Below are positions 50,725 through 63,800 of a stretch of DNA of 64,000 nucleotides, piece after piece. The stretch comes from Tanytarsus gracilentus (Eukaryota > Arthropoda > Insecta > Diptera > Chironomidae), in NCBI GenBank assembly GCA_038502055.1, contig JAXRKN010000033.1, forward strand, positions 992,001 to 1,056,000. Direction: 5' to 3'. Positions within the stretch are counted from its first letter, which is position 1; every line of letters starts with the position of its first letter. Below the pieces are notes generated by a model. It did no database searches, was not told where the DNA came from, and saw only the letters and a program-made list of their open reading frames with translations. The translations under genes were made by a program, and so were the position numbers.

Positions 50725-53700
50725 GTAAAATTTCCCTGTACTCCAATAACAGAAACTGATAAGATTAAAGTAAATCACTGCAGTGACTAAAGACTATGTG
50801 TGGGGAAAAAAATTTGATATTATCAGAGGGGTAGTTGTACGAGTCGCCCTATTAGCCAGCTCGAATAATAAGCTGCTCTTAATTTTTTAATTTATGAAAT
50901 GAATAATTTTTTTAAAAAGTTGAAAACTTTTTGAAATTTTTTTGAACTTTCGTGGGGGTCCAAACAATCAAAGATCCCCTAGTGAGTCAACGTGCTAAAC
51001 AGATAATGATGTGTCAAAGTCCCGATGGAAAATTTTCGGTTTAAATTAAAACTTTCGATAAGGACATCCTGGATTAAGTGCTAAAGAAGTTTCTTTTCTT
51101 AACGGAATACAACGCAGAAGGTTCGAGCTCGTGCATTTGATATCATATCGTGTAGGTTTAAAAAATTATATCTGACGAAAAATGAAGCTCATTAAGCGAG
51201 CGAATGAAGTATAAATTTAAAAGAAACAATGTGATAGAATGTGCTTGTTAAACTTTGAATAAATTCTTTTTAGCATTTTTTTAAATTCAAAATAGTTTTT
51301 ACACCTGATGACAAAAATTTTAATTCAGATGATGCTCGGTGATTAAAATTAATCTTTGTGCGTGTTGAGAGCAGAATTTGAGAAGATTAATTTACCAAGA
51401 AATTCAATTATTTTTCGTCACTTTGTTTTAATTAAATTTAAATTGATTTTTCTCTCGAAATTTTTCAAATTGTCCTTCACTCTTTCATGAATTATTCTCG
51501 ACTAAAATTTCACTTCAATATTTTTATCACCTAAAATATTACGATCATTATCAGCGGGAGGTGTATGATTTATTTTTTTAAAGTACTTTTCAAGTAATCT
51601 TAGGTATTTTAAACCCCTGACTTTCATTTATAAAAAAAACATTTGTCAATAGTTTTATTTAATTTTTTTGGGTCGACCTTATTAATTTTTTTTGGCAAGT
51701 TTTCAAACAGTTTTTGTTGGGTTCCATTTATTAAATTATTTGTAGCTCCATTAATACATTTTTGGATACAAATTAAATAATTAATACAAATTTAAAGCTT
51801 TTATTACTTGAAGGGTTGAAAAAATGTTCAGCAAACATTGAGTGATTGTGTGAGGTCGTAATAAAATTGTTCTCAACTAAAACATTTTAAATTTTTTTAG
51901 TTCTATTTAAATTAAGAAATTATCAGTCTGTAAATGATTTTACTGGAATCAGCTTTTTTTACCTGCACTTATCGTTAAGCAATTAAAAAAGTTTTCTTCA
52001 CAGTTTTTATGATTTAAATATTTTAAAGATATTTTCTAGCAGCTCATGAGATTGATGCAACCTTAAATTTTTTGAAAAATTTTAAAATTACCTCCACACA
52101 TGACAAGGCACGCTCGTTTTCTTACCGCATAATTTTCTACCGCAAAGAAAATCTTAAATAAATAAATTTCACCACGCAATTTCAATTCAATTCGCAAAAT
52201 GAAATTCGTTTATAATCCAAAGACCATCGAGATAAGAAACGTGATGGTATTTTCATTCAATAAATTTCTTTACTACAAAAGGCTGTCCTATAAATAAATT
52301 TTTATCAACACAAAGAATGACACACGTTACGTCTGCATTGTGTCTAAAAAGATGGTATGAAAAAATTATCTACGAAAACAATAAAAGAACCGCTCGTTGC
52401 GATAGAGTGCATGCAAACTTTTAAAAGATGCAACTGGCACGCAAAAAAGAAAATCTAATTTAGTGAGAGGAAAAAAATGTCATTAAGAGAGTTTCTAACG
52501 AGAACAGTTGTCAAAATAATTTATTCGCTAAATTAATTCGAATAAAAGATTTGCAAAGGCCCATTTCAAGGTTATCATGTGACTTGGATAAATTCGTTGA
52601 ATTTTTGTTTAAAAATTACTCTGGTAAATGTGCTGTTGTGACCATTTTTGTGCTTTACATAATACTTTAGTAATAATTTTTTGATTGAAAAAGTTTTCTA
52701 AGAAAATTTCGTTAAGGGTTGGATGGATGATGAAAAATTTTATGACGATATTTTTGAGGAGCAATTTATTAAACGTAAAACTCAGACAGGTTACGTACTT
52801 TTTTAAATTTAATTTTAATATAAAGAAATTTTTTTCAAGTTTAAAATTTATAAAATATTTTTTGGGTTTCACCCACAATTTATGAACTCAGTGGTTTGAG
52901 AACTTTTTATCTATTGCATCCACCTACAAAATAAATTTTTTATTAAATTTTCATCTTTATCCTACGTGACGTAATAAATTTGAAAGATCTCTCTGAAGAA
53001 TTTTCCACTTGACTTCTTCCGTCCCCTCTCGGATATTTTTTATGAGCGAGCCTCCAGGTTATTGACATAAACTTTTTTGTAATATGGCTTTGTTGGATGA
53101 TTTAATAAAGGCATTTGAGAGATAATCGCGAGCTGTCAGATGATGTGAAATTCTTTTACTACGCTGAACCTCCAACCGATAACGTAAAATAAACAGCACG
53201 CGCACAAAATAAAAACGAAGAACATATTTTGCGAGCACGAATTACGCAATTTGCAGGCAAGCCTTTCAATCTAATTAAATAATGTCGATAACAATCGTAT
53301 GCCGGTTGATTCTATTCTGTTTGCATTGACAACTAATTTGAGTCTCTCAATTCACTTTGTATGTTTACATCGCGATTGATGAGCTTCTATTAATACTATG
53401 AAGGTCAATGAAAATGAAAATTCTCTTTTCTCGGCAAATATATGCAAAAAAAAATTGTGAGCATGTATGTGATAAATTTTTGAAATTGCCATAGAGATAG
53501 GTCAGGAAGGGTGATAAAAAATATAAATCAAGCGTATGAGAACAAATTCTCACAAAATGCTGTTTATAAAGTGATAAATTTACTGTATTTGAAGGAGAAA
53601 TATGAGCTTGCGAGAAAAGAAATGTGCCAATAAACGATTTAATGATCAATAAAGTGCTTCAATTATTTAAGTAATTCAAATCATCACATGCTCAATCAAA

Positions 53701-55770
53701 GACTTCAGCTTGTCTTCTATCCTCCAAAAATTTCCCACAAAGTTTAATATTTAGAGTGGTCTAACAGCATGGAACAATTTATTTACGACGTGGGGATTGA
53801 AATTGAAAAGTTAGCGGGATGTTTTTCCAATAAATTTTAAACTTTGAACTTTAACTTCTTAAGGGCGTTCCAGATGTGCATTATCAAAACTTAGACGAAA
53901 CTCATTAAAATTTTATTAAGGAAATATTTAAAGAGTGTTCAACGTGTCTCGGAACTTTGCGGTTAATCATTTTAACACGGATTAAATTAAAAACTTTATT
54001 TCGATCCTTTAAGAAAAGTTTAAGCAGATAAAAACTAGGAACGAAGGCAAAAAATGAGAAAGACTTTCTGATAGTTTTCCTCTATCCACTTTTATTTTCA
54101 TCCGTCAATAAACTTTTTTCTATCCTCCCACTAAAAATATATTGATATAAAAAGTATCGACAGCCAATTGAGAGTGTTACAATAAATAAAGTCAAATACA
54201 AAAAAAGCAAATTGTATATAAATTTTGTTGAAAAATAAAAAATAAACCGGAAAGTTTTTTTTGTGAATAAAAATAAAGTGTTTTTTTTATTATAAGCAAA
54301 GGTTGAACACTTTGGATTTAAAATAAAAATATCTCCTTCTTTAGAAATTTAAATTCAGTATTAAAATCTTAATTATGAATCGAATTTTAATTTTCGTTTA
54401 CGATGAACTTCAAACTTCAATTAGTGAATTTTACAAACTCAAACATTGTAAAAGAATTTTTTCTGATGAAAAAAATATGTTCTTGATATTTGCCTCAAGC
54501 TCGTCTATCAATTCTTATTAATGTCATGACATGTCATTTTCATAAAACTCCATTCCTAAGCATCATCTCAAGTCTCGAGATTAGATTTAGGATAAAAAAA
54601 TTATCTTGATTGCTCTAATGCAGAGGATAAACATCAACCGGCATCTTAAAGAAAATCGACTTTCGCTTACTTCCTCTCAAAATCTCAAAATATTTTTGAA
54701 GATAAATTTCAGCTTCAAGTGGGATCGCAATAAATTTTAATCATAAATAATTAATTCAAAAGAAGTGAATCTGCAAGCTATCAAAAGCGCTAATGCACAT
54801 CATTTTCTCTCTCTTAATGAAGCTCCAACTGACTTGCCTTCAAATACAAGTTCGATTCTTTTCTCTCCAACACACAGTCATTAAAAACCACAACATCAAA
54901 TAAATGAAATAAAGAATGATCGAGTGAAGAAGTCAAGAGAGCAAGACACATGTTGTGTTAGTAGGAAATATACAAAAGTATCTTTAAAAAATTATGCTTT
55001 TATGCCATTAATTTCGAGAGCGAGAGAAAGAGAGGAAATGTTTATATACCAATGCTCTCGTCAAGTTTCCAAAAAAACACCATCGTGCATTATGAATATG
55101 TACACATGTACGCTCTCAACAACCACACATTTATCCATCCGCTAGAGAATTTGAGTGAGAATTTAAAAAAATATAAAACAAGACAGTTGAGAAAATGTCT
55201 TTTGCCTGAGTAGATGTGGCTGAGTTTTCGCTTTAGTTTAACTTCAAAAAATAAATTCCTTTTTTTTATAATTCAGCAGACGTGAGTAAAAAGCGGAACT
55301 AGAACAATTTGTGGATTTTAGCGAATTATCATTCTTAACAAAAATTTTGTTAAGCTCTTGGTCAAAAAGAAAAACTGTTAAGTGAAACTTGTTTGTGATG
55401 TATCAAGGCTGCCTTTAAGCATCGATGCGGTAGCAATAGAAGGAACAACAACCTTAGATACATTTCAATCGAGCATTGTACACCACTTGCTGAGCCACAG
55501 TTTTATTATCGTGTCTAAAGATCTGTCTTAATAAATTTATAACTCGCGGGTTATCATAATCAGCTGCGAATGCGACAACTTACGTCATTAAAATCTCTCA
55601 TGAGTTCAACTTTTTTGGGGCTCGTTTGAAATTTATTTTTAGCATCGCTTTGCAATTCAATATTTTGATAAGAAATTTCTCATTTCTTCATCTGATGTCT
55701 GGAATATTTTTTTTTTACAAAATGATAATTTTTCTTTTCTCTCTCATTTTCAGATAGTACTTAGAGTAGC
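50725..55770. other. Intergenic DNA between SLC6 and the GPCR gene
   Basis: Five kilobases without a supported exon. An acceptor TCATTTTCAG at 55743-55752, 18 bp before the GPCR start, shows that a 5' non-coding GPCR exon lies upstream, somewhere in this stretch. The frame at 54924-55145 (+) is low-complexity and rejected. Confidence 0.5.
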
Positions 55771-57173
55771 ATGGACCCGTTGATTGTGAGAAATGTAAAT
55801 CTCACCACGAATCATTGCATGAATCCATTTGAATTTTCGGAGTTTGGATTTTGGCTGAATGGAATAGGATTAAATTTTATGGGAGGTAATTAACAAAGAG
55901 CTTTGATTAACAAAAAGTTTTGGAACGAAAAAATTTTGAAAATATTTATTGTGCTTGTAAAAGATTAGATTAGATTAATTAAAAGCCACATCTACACTCT
56001 TAAAAATAGCACAAAAACAAACCATTTTTGTCAGCTTTTAATTTTTTTAAAAGAAATTGTAATTAAATTTTCTTAAATTTAATTTTAATCTTTTTTTATC
56101 ACACTCAATGCCTCATAATTAAAAAAATAATGACATGCAATTAAAATTTAAACCATCTAATTTTACATTCTCTCACCATAGGCGTAGGGATCATTGGAAA
56201 TGTCGTCACAATTATGGTCCTGTTACAGCCACGAATGCGTTCATCAATTAATCACTTGCTCATTGGTTTAGCCTGTTGCGACTTACTGCTGCTAGTTACT
56301 GCAATTTTATCATTCGGCCTGACTGCGATTTACCCGCATAGTGGAAAAATGATGACCTATTATTTCAACATTCGACCGTTCTTGACGCTGGTTGCATTTC
56401 CACTCTCACTCATAGCTCAGATGGGAAGTGTGTACATGACCATGTTTGTATCACTTGAGCGGTATATTGCAGTTTGTTACCCGCTAAAAGCGAGATCGTG
56501 GTGCACTAGGAGTCACGCCAAATATTGCATACTCGCAATCACCATCTTTTCAGTGCTCTATAATCTTCCGAAATTCTTTGAAATTGTTCTCGTCGAGGGT
56601 GAAAATGAGAGTCACGGAGTGTTCTACTGCCTACGTGCGAGCAGCCTTAGACGAAATTTAACATATATAAACATCTACATTCATTGGATGTACTTAATCT
56701 TCATGAATCTTATCCCTCTCACGGGCATCACATATTTTAATTTGGAGATTTTCTTGCGAGTACGTCGCGTGAATAAGATGAGATTTAAACTCACGCAAAG
56801 AGAGATGCAAGACATTAAGCTTACTTCGATGCTTTTTTGTGTGGTCGTGGTGTTTCTAATATGCAATTTTCCAGCGGTGCTAGTCAACATCTACGAATCC
56901 TTCTTTCCAAACATTTGGATTGACGATCGACTCTTTAAAATCTCCAATTTTCTTATCGCACTAAGCTCTAGTGTAAACTTCATCATTTATGTGGTGCTCG
57001 TTAAGAAGTTTAGATTAGTTTTCATCGATCAAATGAAATCAATTTTGCTTTGTGGCACGGCACCCTCGAAATATAGTCAAAAGCCTCCATTCGACCGACG
57101 ATTTAGTCGTCTCGATAGTGTTCGTTATAGTGTATCAGCGAGTCACACCACAGAAACGAGCGTCGTTAGTTGA
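55771..57173 (+). CDS. Rhodopsin-class neuropeptide GPCR, FMRFamide-receptor-like
   Basis: Two coding exons (55771-55885, 56182-57173) encode 368 residues. The extracellular N-terminus has an NLT glycosylation site. TM1 carries the IIGNVV motif, TM2 LACCDLLLL, TM3 ends in ERY (131-133), and TM7 has NFIIY in place of NPxxY. The segment WLNGIGLNFMG, the PRMRSSINHLLIGLACCD block and the ERYIAVCYPLKAR motif closely resemble the fly FMRFamide receptor group, for which a NFIIY TM7 is usual. It should couple a peptide ligand to G proteins at the plasma membrane, probably in neurons or muscle. At 368 residues it is shorter than the fly FMRFamide receptor, mostly at the ends, so it may be a paralogue or an orphan relative. 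The ATG is 18 nt after a 5' UTR splice acceptor. Confidence 0.85.
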
Positions 57174-58614
57174 CTGTGTGGCAAGAAAAATATTTTCAAC
57201 AATAATAATTACTGTGAGAATGAGAGAGAAGAATCTCCTACATGTGTATAGTGTTGTGCGAGAAAGAAGCTGATATTTGGAGGATGCACAGTTGCGAAAG
57301 ATGATTAATAACATTCTGAAAAGTGTCACACACGCTCGTGCCCTCTCAAACTAATGCTTTCAAGTGAAAATGATTTGAAACAATTAAGACTTTAAGTGTG
57401 TATAGACTCGTAATTTGCTCAGGATTAAAAGACAAAAAATGCACTTTTGTAAAGTTAAAAAAGTCACCTCCATCAACTTGACACTTTCAATTAATTCAGT
57501 TTTAAATTCGATTTGGCAATCTAGTGTCAAAAGTTTATCGACTGAAAAGTTCTATGTAGATGTGTGTGAGGTGTTTTGCTGATAATAATGCGAGTCATTC
57601 ATTAACATAGCGATATTGCGCGGAGCATTTTATGAATAGTTCACTTAATTATAAACTGTACAAATACGGAACCTCAAAATACTACAAGTTACTTACATGA
57701 AAGAAATTATAAGTCATTTTTGATCCAGTGCATTCCCAAGGGTTGAGTACTTTTGAAATCATAAAATGTATTAAAGTTTTAACATAATGTGATTTAAAAG
57801 AGACGAAAATAAAATTTTCAAGTCAAACAAAAATTTATTGATATTAAAATTAATTTAGACACGTCATTTTTGGAATTGGCTCTCAAAAGTGTCTAAATTA
57901 ATTTTTTTAAAAAGTTTTCCAGAGTACTCAAAAGTTGCGTAAATGTATCAAAGAATACGCTTCAAAATTAAGCACTGATAATTAACAAATAATGCTGTAA
58001 ATTTATAAAAAGTTACATTGAATAAACTTAAAGCAAAAACAAGAATTTTCTTATTACAATTTTTCTTTCTTTGATAAAAGCCTTAAACTTGTTCATGAAA
58101 TATAAATTTGAGACCATGCAGAAGTTTTATCTTAATTTGCTCATTTTTATTCGCATATTCAATAGCCACTCTCTTGATGTTAAACTTGTTTCTCATGATG
58201 ATGATATGATAATGTGTGTACACAATAAAAATGAGATACTTTTTTTTCTCAAAAAAAAAATGCTTAATGAAAAACTGAAATATTTTTTTATTTTTGTGTC
58301 GCGTGTATAAAAAGCGTACATACGTGAGCAATGAATCAGAGGAGGGAAAAGCAATAATAAATCTTTCAAGGGATGCCGTCTGAGAAAAGTGCAAATAGAT
58401 GTATTAGCTAATGACTTAAGAGTTAATTCTAAGAAAATCCCATTTAAAAAGGGATAAAACGGAAAAAAACTTAACCGGATATGAAAGGATTATTTGCGAA
58501 ATTCTCAATTAGGAAAAATCGAAAGACGAAGGAAGTGACCTTTAAGGGTGATGATGGATTTGAAATAATACCAGCTTTTTATTCTTTTAAGATTTCGTTG
58601 AACTTTTTAAGCTA
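57174..58614. other. GPCR 3' flank and intergenic DNA
   Basis: No gene supported. The overlapping open frames near 58071-58394 on both strands are low-complexity. The second transposon copy begins at about 58615. Confidence 0.5.
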
Positions 58615-59680
58615 TTATAGCTCCGCTATATATTAATTTTGGATTTTTCCAAAACCTGTTTTCGACCCCTAGTGCCAAGACATTACATTGTGCAATACCA
58701 AAACATATACTCAAATGATAGGCCTAGTCAAACCCTATAAACTGGCGAAAACAGATTTGAAATCGGTTGCTCCTATGAGGAGTTAGAGCCATTTAAGTCA
58801 TCTTACTTTCTTACTTTCTCACTTTCTTACTTTCTTACGATCTTAGTGAACGCCATATCTCAAGAACGGCTGGTCGGATTTGACTCGGGTTTGTGGCTAA
58901 ATATCGGGTTTTGGTTCTAGTTGTGCAAGAAGTATTTTGTTTTGAGGTATGACCCTCCAAGGACCGTCCCTGAGTGCAAAAATGTCCTTTTTCATACAAA
59001 TTTTCTCTTATATGCCTTCATGGGTATCGTTGAACTCGTAATTTGACCAGGAATCGAATGGAACTGACGATTTTTGAGGAATGTCCATCATGGCCGGCCA
59101 GGAGTGCCACTAATGTCCATTTTTTAGAACTATGGCTTCATGTATGTCGTTGAACTCGTAATTTGACCAGGAATCGAATGGAACTGACGATTTCGAGGAA
59201 TGTCCATCATGGCCGGCCAGGAGTGCCACTAATGTCCACTTTTCAGAACTATGGCTTCATGTATGTCGTTGAACTCGTCATTGCATCGGGAATCGATTGA
59301 CACTGACGATTTTTGAGGAATGTCCATCATGGCCGGCCAGGAGTGCCACTAATGTCCATTTTTTCAGAACTATGGCTTCATGTATGTCGTTGAACTCGTC
59401 ATTGCATCGGGAATCGATTGACACTGACGATTTTTGAGGAATGTCCATCATGGCCGGCCAGGAGTGCCACTAATGTCCATTTTTTAGTACTATGGCTTCA
59501 TGTATGTCGTTAAACTCGTGATTGCATCAGGAATCGAGTGACATTGAAGATTTTTGAGGAATGTCGATCATGGTCGGCCAGGAGTGCCACTAATGTCCAT
59601 TTTTCAGAACTATGGGGTACTAATCTAAGACAGCGGAGCTATTGGAAATGGCAACGCCGTTTGCAGACCCATCTTGTTTT
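58615..59680 (+). mobile_element. Non-autonomous Helentron-like element (HINE/DINE-1 type), copy 2
   Basis: Same orientation, ends and order of parts as the copy at 12134-13336: 5' ATAGCTCCGCT motif, unique block, shorter ACTTTCTY microsatellite (58801-58840), second block, five full ~120-bp units (59011-59610), inverse AGCGGAGCTAT motif at 59632-59642 and the GCAAC/GTTTGC hairpin. AGCTA lies on both sides (58611-58615 and 59682-59686) and might be a short duplication, but copy 1 shows none. The element ends about 80 bp past the stop codon of the next minus-strand gene, so it may be part of that gene's 3' UTR. Confidence 0.72.
59011..59610 (+). repeat. Five-unit ~120-bp minisatellite inside transposon copy 2
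   Basis: Units start at 59011, 59131, 59250, 59371 and 59491, with a sixth unit cut off after four bases. They share the GGAATGTC...CATGG...CCAGGAGTGCCACTAATG core with copy 1 but differ in unit number and in shared substitutions (ATGTATGTCG), so arrays have expanded or been homogenised separately in each copy. Confidence 0.93.
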
Positions 59681-59759
59681 TAGCTACAATCGGGTAAAAT
59701 AAAAAGTTAACTTTCGAAGTAATTTATATTGAACTTTTTTAATCAATAAAATAATTAAA

Positions 59760-60409
59760 TTAAAATCCTCCATTGCACTTTTTATCGATGATATCATTGA
59801 TTCGTTCTCTCACTTCCCTTCCTTCATCGCTTCTATCTTCCTTCGCGAGAAATCTTGAGAAAATCGAAAGATTCAACAATTCTTCCATCACTGCCCGATC
59901 TTCATTAATTGTGCAGTTGCCAAACTTCTCGCTGAGTGCCTTACTCGCCTCTCCTTTCACATGATGGAGAGCAAATTTGCATCTGTAAAGATCTGTTTCA
60001 CGAGGATCTCGATCCATTGTTATATTCTTCAAATAGCCCGTCTCGTGAAGATGTCTAAAATGAAGTGACAAGTAACAACAAATAAAATATAAATTAACTC
60101 ATGTAAACACTCTCTTTCATCTCATTCGCCCACCTGATCACACAGTTTTCGCCGTGGTTTGCGAGCATGCTCGATATTTTAATGAATATGACGACACCAA
60201 TGCCGACCAATATGATGATGAGACTGTGAGGAAGAGATTTTAAGAGTCAGAGGAAATCTTCTGCGTAAAATCGCTTAAAAATAGATTTAAAATTATAGCG
60301 TTCGCCGAAATTAGATCGGATATGTCAATGAATATTAAGTTTTTCAAAGAAAACCGCAAATTTCCTCGTACCCTAAAATTATTAGGAAAGTTTTACACTT
60401 TCGATTCAT
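59760..60409 (-). CDS. Small signal-anchored or secreted protein, unknown function
   Basis: Exons 60223-60134 and 60054-59760 join in phase across an intron with a CAG/GTGGGC donor. A first exon at 60409-60372 is proposed because it gives an ATG, correct phase and a basic start followed by a long hydrophobic segment (MNRKCKTFLIILG, then LIIILVGIGVVIF), but its GTACGA donor is weak. The result has 140 residues. After the hydrophobic segment come four cysteines (ENC, YRC, GNC, KKC) in a mostly helical, charged sequence with an NIT and an NCT glycosylation site. Spacing does not fit odorant-binding proteins or any family I recognise. The last two exons are more certain than the first. Confidence 0.5.
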
Positions 60410-60874
60410 GTCAAAATTGCTGTCAACAATACGCGTTTTTAATCTTAATTCTTCGATGGCTACAAAGTGACTGAAATTGAGAAGATTTTATTTCTCGCGA
60501 GAATCTTGTGAATTTATTAATTTGAAAGAGTTTGAAAACAATTGTTCCTTTTATGAGGTCAATTAGTTGATGAGAATTTTTTCCAGTGTGCGTGTTTGAT
60601 AAAAAATCTTCAGCCTATATATTATTTTCTGAAAAATTAAAGCATATTAAATTCTTTAAAGACACTCGAAATTTATGATTTCGAAAAAGACAATTTATTA
60701 CTTATTTTTTCTTTAATATAATTCAAATACATTCAACTTAGACTTACTATGAATGCTAAACATTTGTATAATATTTTCCTTACATAATTATGTAAATTAA
60801 AAGTGAAATATAAAAAAAAAGTGAGAATATCTTGGATGATTGAAAAAGAATTGTGTGTCTATGGTAATGGTTGA
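60410..60874. other. Intergenic DNA downstream of Nopp140
   Basis: AT-rich, no gene seen. It holds the 3' UTR of the long Nopp140 form and the promoter of the small upstream-reading gene. Confidence 0.5.
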
Positions 60875-63800
60875 TTAATCTTCAAATTTAATTGAGTTGA
60901 CACTTGTATCGATAGCGCCGCCTCGATAATTACCACGCTTTTTCTTTGTCTTCTCGTGACGAAATTGCTTGCCGCGAGTGAGTTTAAGCACCTGATTTGC
61001 CTTTTCGCCCCAGGATCCTCGAGCGTTTCGCTATGTAATTAAAAATTTACTTTATACCTTTCAAAAAAATTCAAAACTTAAAATCTAAAAAGTTATCAAC
61101 AATCATCATCGTCGTTATACATCGATTGTTCTAAACATGTAATCCATTAGTAAAGTAGAGGTCTGCATTGTAAATTTAAATGCATATTTATCAAGATGAG
61201 TTATGCTATTTAGTCATCAAACTTTATCTTCTTATTAGATGATTCCGATTTGTTTTCGAATCCACCAAATGATTTTCTGGCACCGCCACGATCTCCACCA
61301 AATCCACCACGACCACCACGGCCTCCTCTATCACCGAAACCACCACGGCCGCCTCCTCGATCGCCAAATCCTCCACGGCCTCCTCTTCCACGACCACCTC
61401 TGAATCCACCTCGACCACCGCCGCTATTTCTGTCTCCAGGAACAACTTCTGAATCGCCCTTTGGTGCACTGCATCTTTTGCACTCTGTTCGGAATGCGAA
61501 GTTATCATTGCTACACTGTGAGCAGATCCAGTCGCCGGGCTTGTTGCCAAAATTGCTTTTCGGTGTTTCAGGACCCTCTGTTCCATCAGCACCAGTATTA
61601 CATCTTTTGCAAGCAGTTCGGAAAGCAAAATTGTTCATATGACACTTAGGGCAGTCCCAATCGCCTTCACGAGCTTGCGGCTTCTCTCCTCCGAACGAGT
61701 TTCTATCGCCTTTTTCGAATTTTGGTTTGCCAGCAAAACCACTTTTGTCGTTCTTTTTAAAGTTCTTTAATTTTTTTATTCGATCGATGATGATGTTAAT
61801 TTTATATATGAAAAGAGAAGAACAAATTGGAAGAGAAAAATTAATTTTTTTTGGACATTCAATGGTTCGGTTAATTAGTTTACATAATAAATAAATAAAG
61901 TTTAGTGTCCAATATCATCGATACGCATTTGAGAAAAAGGAAGGTAAAAAGTTTCTAATTTTTCACTTTTCACTTTGTTCTTCTCTTTTTTTCTCTTAAT
62001 TTTTTTTTGAATATCAAGTCATGGACACTAACCTTAGCATCAAAGGAATTATCTTGAAGTCGTTCATCAATTTCAATGGTCTCGTCTTTGACACGTCGGA
62101 AACGCTCTACGCCACGTTTCTCGTCCGAATTAAGGGACTTTTTCTTATTATTCTTATTGTTACTAATCGGCGTAATCGTAGCATTGAAGCTGTTATTACT
62201 ACTATTCTTATTATTGACCGGAGTTGAAGCTAGCTAATAATTGCACGGAGAGAAGAAAAAAGAAAATCTCTTTAGCATGTCTCACATGTGACGATTATGC
62301 GCGCAATATTCTTCTTTTTGAGGTTAAAATAAACTAACTTATTGACGAAAAAATGTCTTTCATTATTTTTGGCTTTTGGTTCACTAGGACCATCTCACTT
62401 TTCACGAAATGGTTCTCGATCCTTAGAAAGTTTTCTCTTGGAAGATTATTAAGGGAAATTAGAATTATTTTCCAAAATCCCACCTGAAACCTCCTTGTTA
62501 TATTTAATTTTCAGACTCTAAATATTTTCTAGCTGTTGAAGTGATGAAAAAACTAAACTTTTTTTAAGGGTCTGTGTCGAGGATTGAACTCAGGACCATG
62601 AAAGGTTTATATATTGAAATCGTATCGGACACATAAACACTTTGACTAAATGGAAATGTTATAGACATTTTTAAATATGACAAAATGCTCACCTTATTAT
62701 CTCCAGCTTTAACGAAATTATTGTAAGCTGCCTTCTTGGCGACTGGTTCTTCCTCTTCAACTTCCTCATCATTGACTTCTTCGGCCTTTCGCTTTTGAGT
62801 CTTTACCAATGCTGGTGCTTCCTCTTCGTCACTCTCCTCTTCCTCACTTGATTCTTCGGTCTTCTTTGCTGGCGCTTTTTTAGCGGCAACCACTGGCTTC
62901 TTAGCTGGAGTTTCTTCTTCCTCTGAGCTGTCTTCATCAGAATCGTCACTTGATGCCTTTTTAGCGGGAGCCTTGGCAGCTGGTTTTTGTGCGACAACGG
63001 GTTTCTTTGCAGCAGGTTTTTCATCTTCAGAGCTATCTTCTTCGCTTGAGCTTTCTTTCTTTGCCGGTGCCTTTGCCTTTTGTGCGACTACTGGTTTCTT
63101 GGCCGCTGGTTTTTCGTCTTCGCTATCATCAGAGTCGTCACTTGATTCTTTTTTAGCGGCAGCTTTTGCTGGAGTTGCCTTCGTAACCACCGGTTTAACT
63201 GCTGGCTTTTCGTCCTCTGAACTGTCTTCCTCACTTGACTCCTCCTTTTTAGCAGCAACAACTGGCTTAGCTGGTGCCTGTTTCTTTGCTGGTGGTGTGT
63301 CCTCATCAGAATCGGAATCACTTGAGCTCGCCGGTTTCTTTGCGGCTGGTGTAGCCTTAGCTGGTGTCTGTTTTGCTGGAACTTTAGCAACCGGCTTTTT
63401 TACTTCTTCCTCCTCTTCGCTCGAGTCATCGCTCGATTCGACTTTTTTTGCCTTTCCATTTGCTGCCGGCTTAGCTGGTGTCTGTTTTGCTGGAACTTTA
63501 GCGGCTGGTTTTTCATCTTCTGAGCTCTCCTCTTCGCTAGACTCTTTTTTTGCCTTTCCATTACCTACTGCCGCCGCTTTGCCATTTGCCGCTGCTTTTT
63601 TCGTTGGTGGCGGTGTTTCCTCATCAGAATCTGACTCTTCATCGCTTGTTTCGGCTTTTGTGACTTTTTTTGGGAGCTTGTTGGGGGCGTTTTTCTGATA
63701 GAACTGAAAAATCTCGTCTATCTTGGGACATCCTTTCGGAATGTTATTCTGAAAGATTAAAAGTGATAATTACTTTCGGTTCATTGTAATAAAGTGAATT

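Noticed and set aside
58071..58394. Overlapping frames of 79 and 103 codons
   Set aside because: Both strands are open by AT-rich chance; the translations are Lys/Phe/Ile runs.
61250..61642. Proline-rich open frame on + opposite the RGG exon
   Set aside because: It is the antisense shadow of glycine/arginine codons of Nopp140.
62973..63698. 241-codon Ser/Phe/Ala-rich frame on + opposite Nopp140
   Set aside because: Antisense shadow of the acidic/basic repeats; no own start context or splice sites.
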